12,293 nt of DNA from an uncultured Ignavibacteriota bacterium (GCA_937983305.1 CALKAJ010000135.1:1-12293); one strand, 5' to 3'. Numbered from the stretch's first letter, positions 1 to 7,694 are shown. Notes: generated by a model not told the origin, from the letters alone. Numbers and translations are program-made.

Positions 1-267
1 CGCTTTTTTATCCTCCGTTGTCCATACATCAAACCTGTTTAAAAATGGTGATAACTTTGAACGAAATACTCGCTTTATTTTCTCCGGCTCAGGTGTCTTG
101 AATCCGCCTATGTCGTCTGAGTCGTATGTTCGCTCCATTACAGGCAGTAATGCTGTCAGCTCGGCTTTGTCATATCCGGGCTTTAATTCTGTGCTTTTCT
201 CGGCTCCGCAGCTCCATAGAAATATCAGGACTGCCGGAATAATGAAATAAAATAAGTTTTTTTTCAT
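1..267 (-). CDS. Putative lipoprotein, N-terminal 89 residues (truncated by window edge)
   Basis: The reverse strand is open from an ATG at 267 to base 1, giving exactly 89 codons with no stop, so the C-terminus lies outside the window. The N-terminus (MKKNLFYFIIPAVLIFLWSC) is a lipoprotein signal peptide: a KK start, a hydrophobic core and an LWSC lipobox with Cys20 as the likely lipidated residue. The protein should be anchored in an outer or inner membrane leaflet. The following segment (PGYDKAELTALL, then a KRVFRSKLSPFLNRFDVW stretch at about 66-83) reminds me of the start of Bacteroidota lipase-family (class 3 alpha/beta hydrolase) lipoproteins, which have a similar YRSpevGLdNRWDLW stretch. 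The nucleophile region is not in view, so this function is a weak inference. It lies 44 bp downstream of the AlkD gene on the same strand and may be co-transcribed with it. Confidence 0.75.
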   Translation of the reverse strand, partial: MKKNLFYFIIPAVLIFLWSCGAEKSTELKPGYDKAELTALLPVMERTYDSDDIGGFKTPEPEKIKRVFRSKLSPFLNRFDVWTTEDKKA

Positions 268-311
268 ATCTTTATTTTTTAAAGTTTATAACTTCTTCTT
301 TTCTTCCGACT

Positions 312-1019
312 CTATTTCTCCATCGCCTTCTTCTTCATCTCCGCAGGCATCTTCTCAATTGCATATCTTAATGCTGTGCGCGGCATCTCTTTCTTGTTTT
401 TTATTACATATCTGAATACTTCCTTTTCGTGTGACTGACTCGCTGATTTCAACATCCACCCGTATCCCTTCTGTACCATGTCATCTTCGTCTCGCAGTAA
501 TATATCCGCTATCTCGAAAATATCTTTGAGAAACTTTCCTCTCCTCGCCGGTATTATTAATGATACTGCCGCCGCACGCCTCGTCCATCTGTTTCCGCTT
601 TTTGCCATCTCTTTTAATCTGCTGATTTTCTCCGGATACATTTCTATAAATTCCCCTAATGTGTGATTGCAAAGTGTGTCGCAGGTTGCCCAGTTGTTTA
701 CGTAATTCTTTATCCATAGCTCAAATCTTGCTATGTCTGTCGCCTCGTATTTCTTGTGGACAAAGTATGACCAGTTGCACGCTATAAATGAATCTTCAAG
801 AAACCCCGTCTGAAATAATGTTTCGCAAAGTATGAATATTTCGGATTTTCTCTTCGTCTCTATCTTTTTGAAATATTCCTTGCTTATCTTTTGTACCGTT
901 GCAGACCTTATCCCGCGGCTCTTTACCTCTTCTTTGAAAAACCTCTGACTTATCTCCCGCGTCTTTTCGTCAGCATTTTTCCTCAATTCCTTTATTACAC
1001 CGTCTGTTATGTTTTCCAT
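312..1019 (-). CDS. alkD: AlkD-family DNA alkylation repair glycosylase (HEAT-like repeats)
   Basis: This 235-residue protein has the usual length and all-helical HEAT-like repeat pattern of AlkD. That family excises bulky or charged alkylated bases such as N3- and N7-alkylpurines from DNA by wrapping around the duplex without flipping the base. The residues known from Bacillus cereus AlkD are present at nearly the same positions: Trp110 and Asp114 in NNWATCDTLC (W109/D113), Arg148 in RWTRRAAAVSL (R148) and Trp188 in KGYGWMLK (W187). Asp114 is the expected catalytic residue, so the enzyme looks active. The protein is soluble and cytoplasmic with no signal peptide. The start is the ATG at 1017-1019; the stop is TAG. 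It is co-directional with the kinase operon upstream, 77 bp away, and a candidate promoter sits in that gap, so it may be an independent unit. Confidence 0.93.
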   Translation of the reverse strand: MENITDGVIKELRKNADEKTREISQRFFKEEVKSRGIRSATVQKISKEYFKKIETKRKSEIFILCETLFQTGFLEDSFIACNWSYFVHKKYEATDIARFELWIKNYVNNWATCDTLCNHTLGEFIEMYPEKISRLKEMAKSGNRWTRRAAAVSLIIPARRGKFLKDIFEIADILLRDEDDMVQKGYGWMLKSASQSHEKEVFRYVIKNKKEMPRTALRYAIEKMPAEMKKKAMEK

Positions 1020-1048
1020 AATATTTTGTCAAAAAGAATTATTTACGG

Positions 1049-1077
1049 AATTTACTGATATAAATTGTCAGTTTCAA
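1049..1077 (-). promoter_or_regulatory. Candidate promoter for the AlkD gene
   Basis: Reading the minus strand, a TTGAAA box (1077-1072) and a TAAATT box (1054-1049) are separated by 17 bp, about 30 bp upstream of the AlkD ATG at 1019. The spacer carries a small dyad, ACTGA-N9-TCAGT, which could be an operator. Both boxes are AT-rich and could arise by chance in this base composition. Bacteroidota-type housekeeping promoters use a different -7 element, so this is tentative. Confidence 0.28.
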
Positions 1078-1096
1078 TATTAATACCCTGAACTTA

Positions 1097-1708
1097 TTAT
1101 CTAACTTCGATTTCTTTCCTGTGAATTCCCCCGTACAGCATCGCGCTCATCTCCTCCGATAAGCTCTCTATGCTGTGTATCGCCCTGTCAGGCTCGGTTT
1201 CAATCATCGCTCTGATATTACTTAGTTCTCCGAATAAAAACTCCGGATTTATCTGTGCCCTCAATAATGATAGCTCTCCCGATATTTTCTGCTTCTCCGC
1301 CTCCCTCTGCCGTATTACATCTTCGTACCATATCAGCCATATCTTCATTAATGAACCTAATACAGCAAATAAAAAATTTGTCTCGAGAAATGCAAAATAG
1401 TTTTCTGAAAATATAGGCTTTATCATTATTTTTATGTAAAAATAAGTAATAGGTATTGTCAGTATCCAGATAAATAAAAATCCCGTTATTATTAAAAATA
1501 CGATTTTTCTTCTTTCAAGATATCTCTTCGTTATGAACGCATAATAAATGTAAAACACCAATGCCATTGAAGCAAAGTAAATTAAATTGTCGAGTAATAT
1601 TGAAATCACTGCTTCGTTTCCAATCCATCGGATACTTTGAAGTCCTATCACCGCAAAACTTACTGCCCAGAAAATTAAATGAAGCCGTATTATATACTTT
1701 CTTTTCAT
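1097..1708 (-). CDS. Truncated LytS-like membrane protein with Glu replacing the phospho-acceptor His
   Basis: This 203-residue protein is a paralogue of the intact kinase at 2397-3434. The N-termini align from residue 8 (RLHLIFW versus RLHIIFW; IGNE at 29-32 in both), followed by about four membrane segments (roughly 8-28, 35-58, 68-92, 108-128). The His_kinase (PF06580) signature follows at 149-159 as LRAQINPEFLF, where the family has LRAQINPHFLF: position 156 is Glu (GAG) instead of His. The protein ends at EIEVR with two consecutive TAA stops, where the paralogue continues as EIEHIRNYLELE into its ATPase domain. The N-box and G-box are therefore absent, and only 77 bp separate it from the next gene. 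Its ATG overlaps the response-regulator stop as ATGA (1705-1708), so translation is probably coupled. I infer a regulatory or decoy partner of the intact kinase; a decaying duplicate is the alternative. Confidence 0.85.
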   Translation of the reverse strand: MKRKYIIRLHLIFWAVSFAVIGLQSIRWIGNEAVISILLDNLIYFASMALVFYIYYAFITKRYLERRKIVFLIITGFLFIWILTIPITYFYIKIMIKPIFSENYFAFLETNFLFAVLGSLMKIWLIWYEDVIRQREAEKQKISGELSLLRAQINPEFLFGELSNIRAMIETEPDRAIHSIESLSEEMSAMLYGGIHRKEIEVR

Positions 1709-2400
1709 CTGTTAATGGCTGCGAAAAACTTCTCTTTGTAAAAATTTCCAATCGGCAATTCTTTGTTCCCGATTTTTACATATTGCCCTTCTATTGAGTC
1801 AATCTTCTCCAGCGATACCATATACGATTTGTGTATCCTTATAAATCTTGATTCGGGTAATGTCTGCTCTATTATTTTAAAACTTAACAGCGTAATTATG
1901 TTTCCTGTCTTTGTCTTTATTACTACATATTCGCTCATTCCTTCTATATATAATATGTCGTCGAAATTTATCTTCACCATCTTGTAATTTGACTTTACAA
2001 AAAAATAATCTCTTGTTTCTGTAATGGGTTGATTTTTCTCTCTCTTTATTATTTCGTATGCCTTCTCAACTGCTTGTAAAAATCTTTCAAATGAAAATGG
2101 CTTGAGCAGATAGTCCGTTACACTTAAGTCAAATGCTTCAACTGCGTAATTTCTGTATGCTGTCGTCATTATTACATTCGGCTTCCTCGTCAGTGACTTT
2201 AATAATTGCGTCCCGGATATTCCGCCCATCTCTATATCCAGAAAAATTAAATCTGCTTCGTTCTTAACTATATATTCCAATGCTCCGATTCCGTCTGTGA
2301 ATTTCTTTATTAATTTTAAACACGGTACCTGCGAGATGTAATATTCTATTATGTCAAGTGCCGGCGGCTCATCATCTGCCGCTATACATTTAATTATCAT
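1705..2400 (-). CDS. LytTR-family response regulator (receiver plus LytTR DNA-binding domain)
   Basis: The 231-residue protein has a receiver domain at about 3-118 and a LytTR DNA-binding domain at about 130-230. Receiver residues are all present: the acidic pair Asp9/Asp10 in AADDEPPA, phospho-acceptor Asp55 in LIFLDIEM, Thr79/Thr80 in VIMTTAY, and Lys100 in the LLKPFSFERF stretch. The LytTR domain shows the usual DILYIEGMSEYVVI strand, the FIRIHKSYMVSLEKI stretch and the ELPIGNFYKE stretch. Length is normal for the AlgR/AgrA/LytR class. The ATG overlaps the stop of the histidine kinase (ATGA, 2397-2400), and its own stop overlaps the start of the truncated kinase paralogue (ATGA, 1705-1708). 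It should be phosphorylated by the neighbouring LytS-type kinase and bind paired direct repeats in promoters. The target genes are not shown by the sequence; the divergent secreted-protein gene is the nearest candidate. Confidence 0.95.
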   Translation of the reverse strand: MIIKCIAADDEPPALDIIEYYISQVPCLKLIKKFTDGIGALEYIVKNEADLIFLDIEMGGISGTQLLKSLTRKPNVIMTTAYRNYAVEAFDLSVTDYLLKPFSFERFLQAVEKAYEIIKREKNQPITETRDYFFVKSNYKMVKINFDDILYIEGMSEYVVIKTKTGNIITLLSFKIIEQTLPESRFIRIHKSYMVSLEKIDSIEGQYVKIGNKELPIGNFYKEKFFAAINR

Positions 2401-3434
2401 CTGAGATTTATTTTTAAGTTTACGGAAAATATCTTGTCGCTGTTTGTTATGTCAAGTTTATATCTGTTTTCAAATATTAAGTCAAGTCTCCGCCTGATAT
2501 TTGTAAGCCCGAATCCGCTGTTCCTGCTCTGCATTTCACTTTTATCCTTTATGTAATTCTTTGTCCTGAAATTAATTTCCTCTCCCGATACTTCTATTCC
2601 GATTTCTATTCCGGGGGATTTGCTTAATTTATTGCCGTGCTTGAATGCATTCTCAATAAATGGCATAAATATTAATGGGGGAATATCTGTCGTTTGGTAA
2701 TTTCCGGAAATTCTGAAATCTATATACCCCGCATCACTGTATCGGATTTTCTCAAGCTCAAGGTAATTTCTTATATGTTCAATTTCTTTACGCATTGGTA
2801 CTTTCTCGTTTGATGATTCGTTTATCATATATTCCATTATGCCGTTCAGTTTCTCAATACTGATTACCGCCTTCGAAGGCATCTTCTTTATTAATGATTT
2901 TATGTTGTTTAATGTGTTGAATAAAAAATGAGGATTTATTTGTGCCCGTAACATTGCTAATTCCGTTGTGATGTTCTGCTTTGCCGTTTCGTGCTGTTTA
3001 ATCTGATTGCTGTACCAGATTAATGATACTTTGGAAAGACTTCCTGATATTGCAAATATTGTCTGATAAGCAAATATTGAGTATATCACATTCTTTATGC
3101 CTGTTGTTAATGAATATGTAAACGGATTTGTTGTTGCAATCTTGTATGAAATGGGTATGTAATATAAAAACGAAAATATAAAACTGAATACCGTCAGATA
3201 AATTATACCGCCCGCCGCGAATATGATAACCTTCTTCTTTGTGAATATCTTCTGAGTTATTGATAGATAAAATAAATAAAATGTCAGCATATTGAAAACC
3301 GTTCTCATTGAGACACTTATTACTACCGGAATAAATAATTCGTTCCCGATGTATGCCAGTGTGTTCATTATGGCAAAAATAAATACCGCTATCCAGAAAA
3401 TTATGTGTAACCTTTTTAAAGTCTTGGTTTCCAT
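2397..3434 (-). CDS. LytS/YehU-type membrane sensor histidine kinase
   Basis: The 345-residue protein has about four hydrophobic membrane segments (roughly 10-30, 34-58, 68-92, 114-140), a short linker, then the His_kinase domain (PF06580) with phospho-acceptor His169 in LRAQINPHFLFNTLNNI. The C-terminal HATPase_c domain has its N-box ENAFKHG at 261-267 and its G-box GFGLTNIRRRL at 307-317. There is no separate periplasmic or PAS sensor domain, so sensing is probably within the membrane or by partner proteins. It is the first gene of a tightly coupled operon with the response regulator and the truncated paralogue downstream. The start is the ATG at 3432-3434. Its upstream region is shared with the divergent gene at 3633. 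Confidence 0.95.
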   Translation of the reverse strand: METKTLKRLHIIFWIAVFIFAIMNTLAYIGNELFIPVVISVSMRTVFNMLTFYLFYLSITQKIFTKKKVIIFAAGGIIYLTVFSFIFSFLYYIPISYKIATTNPFTYSLTTGIKNVIYSIFAYQTIFAISGSLSKVSLIWYSNQIKQHETAKQNITTELAMLRAQINPHFLFNTLNNIKSLIKKMPSKAVISIEKLNGIMEYMINESSNEKVPMRKEIEHIRNYLELEKIRYSDAGYIDFRISGNYQTTDIPPLIFMPFIENAFKHGNKLSKSPGIEIGIEVSGEEINFRTKNYIKDKSEMQSRNSGFGLTNIRRRLDLIFENRYKLDITNSDKIFSVNLKINLR

Positions 3435-3525
3435 TTTTATTTATTAACGCAAAATAATAAACATCTGCCTTATTTAATAATCATTTTTCCGTAATTCGTT
3501 TTTTATGTTTTTTTTGCCTGTGAAT

Positions 3526-3558
3526 TTCCTTGTTTCACTTGATTTTTTCCTCGTTTCG
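3526..3558. promoter_or_regulatory. Direct repeat with 21-bp period, candidate LytTR operator
   Basis: Two 12-bp copies, ttccttgtttca (3526-3537) and ttcctcgtttcg (3547-3558), differ at two positions and are offset by exactly 21 bp, two helical turns. Each is followed by a ttga (3539-3542 and 3559-3562). LytTR regulators typically bind two direct repeats of about 9 bp with 12-13 bp between them, which gives the same period. The pair lies in the region between the LytS/LytTR operon and the divergent secreted-protein gene. The core GTT is present, but the bases around it match the published-style consensus poorly, and the whole region is pyrimidine-rich. No convincing promoter boxes stand out in the 198-bp gap. 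Confidence 0.3.
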
Positions 3559-3632
3559 TTGAATTTGTTTGTCCGCCGCTGTTTCCTTTGCGTATCAAAA
3601 CTAAACTTATTTTAAAACTAAAATATTACTGT

Positions 3633-5123
3633 ATGAAAATTTTTATCATTACTTTTTTCCTTTCTCTGCTCTTCACTTCCGGCTTTGCTCAGCCTATCCC
3701 CGAAGATAGCCTCTATCTCTCTCAGACACCTCCCGGATATACAGCAAAAATATTCGCATTACCCGTAAACGGTACGATGCGTCCTGTTGAAAGACTAACC
3801 ATTACATCAGACGGAAAAGAAATATATTTCTGTGAAATTAATACTTATCCTGTGAGTGTCCAAAGAATTAAATGTTTTAAATATCTTAACGATAAATGGC
3901 AGGGTCCTTTCGTTGTCTTCGAAGGGTTTATGGGTCCCGCGCTTTCTCCGAATGATAGTGTTATGTACATGGAAATTAATGCTAATACTTTCGCAACAGC
4001 ATATTATTCTGTCAGAACCGGCTCAGGTTGGAGTACACCTGTCAAATGTATAAATACCAATCAACAGACACATTATTTCCAGGAAACATTTCTGAAAAAT
4101 TTTTATGTGTCCGCTACTTTTCCGGGAATAGCGTCAAAAGATTTGGGCTGTCTTCAGTTAATCGGAAATGATACGACTATTCAAAATCTTGGAAAACCAA
4201 TTAATTCCGGAATGGATGAAAACGATTTCTTTATCTCAAGAGATGAATCTTACATTATTCATGCAAGGAGTTCTTCATCTGTTGCCGGCGATCTGTTTAT
4301 TAGTTATAAAAAACCGGACGGTAAATGGACAAATCCCAAATCACTCGGTCCACAGGTTAACACGCCAAGTCCTACATACGAATTCGGACCGTTTGTTACT
4401 CAGGACGATAAGTATTTGTTCTTCACACGAGGCGGTAATGTTTGGGCATCTTATTTTATCTACTGGGTAAGAATTGACAATCTGATTGATAGTCTCGAAC
4501 ATACAAACTTTATCCCGTATCTCGCGAATCAAATCCCGACTCAAAGAGATACCGTTAATGTTCCGTATAATTTTGTTATCCCGGATTCTACCTTCATAGA
4601 CGATGATGGTAATAATACTCTTTCGTATTCCGCAGTTCTTAGCAATGGTAATCCTCTGCCTTCCTGGTTGAATTTTAATCCGCAAACGAAAACCCTTTAC
4701 GGAACACCTCCTTCTGTCGGTACTTTTTCCCTGAAAGTTTCCGTCACAGATAACGATTCCGTGAAAGCTCATTGCTTCTTCGATTTAGTCGTTGTTCAGC
4801 AAACTGCTATTAATCCTTCAAACGAACAGGTTGTAAATCAATATAAACTGTTTCAGAATTTCCCGAATCCTTTTAATCCCTCTACCGTTATAGGGTATTC
4901 ATTGCCGAAATTCGGTTTCGTTAATATAAAAGTATATAACATACTCGGCAAAGAAATCTCTTCTCTTGTTAACTCCGCTCAAAAAAGCGGATACCACGAA
5001 ATTACATTAAACACTGACAATCTGAATCTGTCTTCCGGTATCTATTTCTATACCATCACCGTAAGTGATGTTAATACCGGCAATGTTTTCCGAGAATCTA
5101 AAATAATGAACTACATAAAATAA
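3633..5123 (+). CDS. Secreted PD40-like propeller protein with cadherin-like domain and T9SS sorting domain
   Basis: I start this gene at the ATG at 3633 (496 residues) rather than the in-frame TTG at 3588, because MKIFIITFFLSLLFTSGFAQ is a clean signal peptide only from that Met. Residues about 50-280 look like a TolB/PD40-type beta-propeller: ITSDGKEIYFCE, ALSPNDSVMYME, FISRDESYIIHAR and FVTQDDKYLFFTRGG are four blade strands of the same pattern. Residues about 295-387 form an Ig/cadherin-like (CADG, He_PIG-like) domain with IDDDGNNTLSYSA, LPSWLNFNPQTKTLYGTPP and KVSVTDND. The last 90 residues are a T9SS type A sorting domain (FQNFPNPFNPST, YNILGKEISSLV, SSGIYFYTI). The product should be exported by Sec, then moved across the outer membrane and attached to or released from the surface. 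Its sorting domain is clearly diverged from those of the two secreted proteins further right. No catalytic residues are recognised. It is divergent from the LytS/LytTR operon and could be one of its targets. Confidence 0.85.
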   Translation: MKIFIITFFLSLLFTSGFAQPIPEDSLYLSQTPPGYTAKIFALPVNGTMRPVERLTITSDGKEIYFCEINTYPVSVQRIKCFKYLNDKWQGPFVVFEGFMGPALSPNDSVMYMEINANTFATAYYSVRTGSGWSTPVKCINTNQQTHYFQETFLKNFYVSATFPGIASKDLGCLQLIGNDTTIQNLGKPINSGMDENDFFISRDESYIIHARSSSSVAGDLFISYKKPDGKWTNPKSLGPQVNTPSPTYEFGPFVTQDDKYLFFTRGGNVWASYFIYWVRIDNLIDSLEHTNFIPYLANQIPTQRDTVNVPYNFVIPDSTFIDDDGNNTLSYSAVLSNGNPLPSWLNFNPQTKTLYGTPPSVGTFSLKVSVTDNDSVKAHCFFDLVVVQQTAINPSNEQVVNQYKLFQNFPNPFNPSTVIGYSLPKFGFVNIKVYNILGKEISSLVNSAQKSGYHEITLNTDNLNLSSGIYFYTITVSDVNTGNVFRESKIMNYIK

Positions 5124-5240
5124 TTTGAAACCGTAATGGAAACTATTAATTATTCTCTTGAATGAAAAATCAATTTTAGCTTATTTGTAAAAACTTTGAT
5201 TCTAATAAAGAGTTATTCGGTAAGTAAAATAAATCCTATA

Positions 5241-6518
5241 ATGAAACTAATTCCGGCACTACTTTTATTTGCTTTGACTTTTCTGAATGGTTTTAGTCAG
5301 GAATTGAACCTGAAAGAACAGGCTTTGGAAGAGTTTAAGAAAGAGCATTACAGCGAAGCAATCCTCTTGCTTGAACAAGCGGCAATACAAAACCCGCAGG
5401 ATGCTGAAATCTTCTACTATTTAGGATGGTTTAACCATTACAGGGCTTATGACAGCAGACCATTCAAAGGCTACGACTATTCATATTCAGATAGAATCTT
5501 TATGTATCTGGATAAAGCACTTGAATTAAAACCTGACTATGGAGACGCAAAATATTTCTATGGTGCGGAATGCAGCGGTAATGCGTTTATTGCTATGCAG
5601 AATTACGACCTTAACAGTCTGAAATATTTTTATAAACTCGCCGATGATAAAGGTGCTTATCCGCTCTGGCTGAAAGAGTTCGGAAGAAATTTTTTAAACA
5701 GCTGTGATGAAAATGCAATTTTGTTTACAGGCGGAAACGCCGATTTTGACGTATGCACTTATTTGCAGTTACACGAAAACTTAAGACCGGATATCACCTT
5801 AATTCCTATCGGAAACATCGACCGCCCCTGGTATGTAAAGTTCCTGAAAGACGGGCTTGATGGCGGTGTAAAAAAAATTGATATACAACTTACCGAAAAA
5901 CAAATAATGGATATGCATCCTTATAAATGGGATACCACCAATGTGTCTATTCCGATTTCTCAGAAAGACAAAGAAAAGTTTAAACTTTCGGAAGATTACA
6001 GGATGCAATGGCAGATAGAACCTGATTTATTTTCGGAAAGAATGCATTCAAAAATAGAAAGCGAAAAAGCAAAAAAACGCACTTTCCTGAGTCCGCAAAG
6101 AGCTGTCTTGCTTCAGATAATTGAAGATAATTTTTCCGGACGTCCTGTGTTTTTTTCAAACTTTTGTTCGACTGCTCTTTACGGCGGTTTAAATAAATTC
6201 TTCCAAAATTGCGGTATGGTTTCACGCTTAACACCCGTACTTACACACGGCACTGAATATGCATTCGACTACGGCATAATGGAACTACTGCTCCGGGAAA
6301 GTAACGTAAAAAACTTTAACACTATAACAAATAACGATATGCCGCGTATATCAGGTGTAATAGCATCGGGATACTTTCAGACTTTTTTTAACTTGTCGGA
6401 TAATTACGGTATTGAGAAAAAAAGCAAAGAGAGATTAAAAAATCTGTTTGTAAAATATTTCAAAATAGGTTACAACACTGAATATGAAACGGAAATACTA
6501 AAATCATTGGAAAATTAA
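5241..6518 (+). CDS. Exported TPR protein with DUF2723 C-terminal-like domain
   Basis: The start is taken at the ATG at 5241 (425 residues), since MKLIPALLLFALTFLNGFSQ is a signal peptide; the in-frame start at 5196 would add 15 residues before it. Residues about 20-110 hold two or three TPR-like helix pairs (ALEEFKKEHYSEAILLLEQA; YLDKALELKPDYGDAKYFYG). Residues about 158-330 resemble the soluble C-terminal part of DUF2723 membrane proteins (GT117-like): ENAILFTGGNADFDVCTYLQ recalls the family's NAILFTNGDNDTFPLWYLQ, RPDITLIPIGNIDRPWYVK follows, and SGRPVFFSNF with GMVSRLTPV recalls the RPIYFA and GLVYRLVP ends. No membrane helices follow the signal peptide, so this would be a periplasmic or surface protein carrying that module without the glycosyltransferase-like core. 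There is no sorting domain. The role is unknown. It lies 117 bp after the propeller gene. Confidence 0.8.
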   Translation: MKLIPALLLFALTFLNGFSQELNLKEQALEEFKKEHYSEAILLLEQAAIQNPQDAEIFYYLGWFNHYRAYDSRPFKGYDYSYSDRIFMYLDKALELKPDYGDAKYFYGAECSGNAFIAMQNYDLNSLKYFYKLADDKGAYPLWLKEFGRNFLNSCDENAILFTGGNADFDVCTYLQLHENLRPDITLIPIGNIDRPWYVKFLKDGLDGGVKKIDIQLTEKQIMDMHPYKWDTTNVSIPISQKDKEKFKLSEDYRMQWQIEPDLFSERMHSKIESEKAKKRTFLSPQRAVLLQIIEDNFSGRPVFFSNFCSTALYGGLNKFFQNCGMVSRLTPVLTHGTEYAFDYGIMELLLRESNVKNFNTITNNDMPRISGVIASGYFQTFFNLSDNYGIEKKSKERLKNLFVKYFKIGYNTEYETEILKSLEN

Positions 6519-6554
6519 TTTGATGTCGAAATACTCTGATAAATCTATAAAAAA

Positions 6555-6562
6555 TAATTTTG
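6555..6562 (+). promoter_or_regulatory. Candidate Bacteroidota-type -7 element
   Basis: The octamer TAATTTTG matches the TAnnTTTG -7 consensus of Bacteroidota housekeeping promoters and sits 24 bp before the ATG of the dehydrogenase gene. A TTTG at 6519-6522 is present upstream but 32 bp away, too far for the usual -33 spacing, so only half of the promoter is supported. A TATAAA at 6546-6551 is an alternative -10 box. Confidence 0.3.
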
Positions 6563-6586
6563 TAGTAAAAACTAAAAATATTTAAA

Positions 6587-7516
6587 ATGAAAGCATATAT
6601 TTGCACTAAATACGGTCCGCCCGAAGTTCTTCAGCTAAAAGAAGTAGAAAAGCCTGTGCCGAAAGATAATGAAGTTCTTATAAAAGTAATTGCAGGAACG
6701 GTACACATTGGCGATACTAAAATCCGCCGCTTTGAACCGGGATTAGGTCCTGTTAAAGATTTCTTTTATAAACCGCTTATGCGTATTATTCTTGGCATTA
6801 AAAGACCGAGAAGGAAAATTCTTGGTATGGAACTTGCCGGTGATATTACAGCAGTTGGTAAATCAGTCACAAAATTTAAAGTCGGTGATGCGGTTTTTGC
6901 ATCTACTGAATTACGTTTTGGTGCTCACGCCGAATATTGCTGCTTGTCTGAAAATGCTGCGATTGCATTAAAACCTGTCAATATGTCTTATGAAGAAGCC
7001 GCCCCTGTTTCAAATGCGTGTTTAACAGTCTATAATAATTTTAAAAATGTAATAATACATAAAGGGGATAAGGTTTTAATTTATGGTGCTTCGGGTAGCG
7101 TTGGCACCTATGCTGTCCAATATGCAAAGTACTTCGGTGCAGAAGTTACAGGTGTATGCAGTACTGCGAATATTGAAATGGTGAAATCACTTGGAGCCGA
7201 TAAAGTAATCGATTATACGAAAGAAGATTTTACACTTCGCGGTGAAACATATGATGTTATTTATGATGCAGTTGGAAAGATTGAGTATTCAAAACGCAAG
7301 AAATCACTGAATAAGACCGGAGTCTATCTCTCAGTACTTGCAATTAATGGCAACATCAAACTAAAAGCCGAAGACCTGAATTATATAAAGGAACTCTGCG
7401 AGGCAGGACATCTTAGAACAATAATAGATAAATGTTATTCCTTTGAACAAATGATTGAGGCTCACCGATATGTTGACAAAGGTCATAAAAAGGGGAATGT
7501 TGTAATACGTATTTAA
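6587..7516 (+). CDS. NAD(P)-dependent quinone oxidoreductase-like dehydrogenase (MDR superfamily)
   Basis: The 309-residue protein is a medium-chain dehydrogenase/reductase. The N-terminal GroES-like catalytic fold spans about 1-140 (VEKPVPKDNEVLIKV, GMELAGDITAVG, FKVGDAVFA), and the Rossmann fold about 140-260 carries the nucleotide motif YGASGSVGTYAVQ at 166-178. LGADKVIDYTKEDF at 202-215 and the C-terminal AHRYVDKGHKKGNVVI are also characteristic. The zinc ligands of alcohol dehydrogenases are missing: the position usually held by the catalytic Cys lies in AGTVHIGDTKIRR. This is therefore a zinc-free quinone/enone reductase type using NAD(P)H, cytoplasmic. It is somewhat short for the group (usually about 320-330); the region near 250-260 appears to lack roughly 15-20 residues, compared with my recollection of close homologues. 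The substrate cannot be predicted. It stands alone between longer gaps. Confidence 0.92.
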   Translation: MKAYICTKYGPPEVLQLKEVEKPVPKDNEVLIKVIAGTVHIGDTKIRRFEPGLGPVKDFFYKPLMRIILGIKRPRRKILGMELAGDITAVGKSVTKFKVGDAVFASTELRFGAHAEYCCLSENAAIALKPVNMSYEEAAPVSNACLTVYNNFKNVIIHKGDKVLIYGASGSVGTYAVQYAKYFGAEVTGVCSTANIEMVKSLGADKVIDYTKEDFTLRGETYDVIYDAVGKIEYSKRKKSLNKTGVYLSVLAINGNIKLKAEDLNYIKELCEAGHLRTIIDKCYSFEQMIEAHRYVDKGHKKGNVVIRI

Positions 7517-7694
7517 TCCCGGATTCAGGTACCGCAAAATTACCATTGATATATTTAAAATATATTTCTAACTTATTGCGTGGAAAGTGTTCTTTGATAT
7601 AAGATATTAAAAATTTACCCTGGGGATATTCGTTTAGCAAAAATGGTAATCCGGGCATCAGGTGTGAGATAATTGAAAATTTTATCAGGGTTTT

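Noticed and set aside
1020..1096. Remnant of a missing ATPase domain downstream of the truncated kinase
   Set aside because: Only 77 AT-rich bases lie before the next gene, with no N-box or G-box coding in any frame I could see.
3588..3632. TTG start adding 15 residues to the propeller protein
   Set aside because: The Met at 3633 starts a clean signal peptide; the extension would place extra basic residues in front of it without support.
5196..5240. Upstream start adding 15 residues to the TPR protein
   Set aside because: The signal peptide begins at the Met at 5241, preceded by an A/T-rich leader typical of the other genes here.
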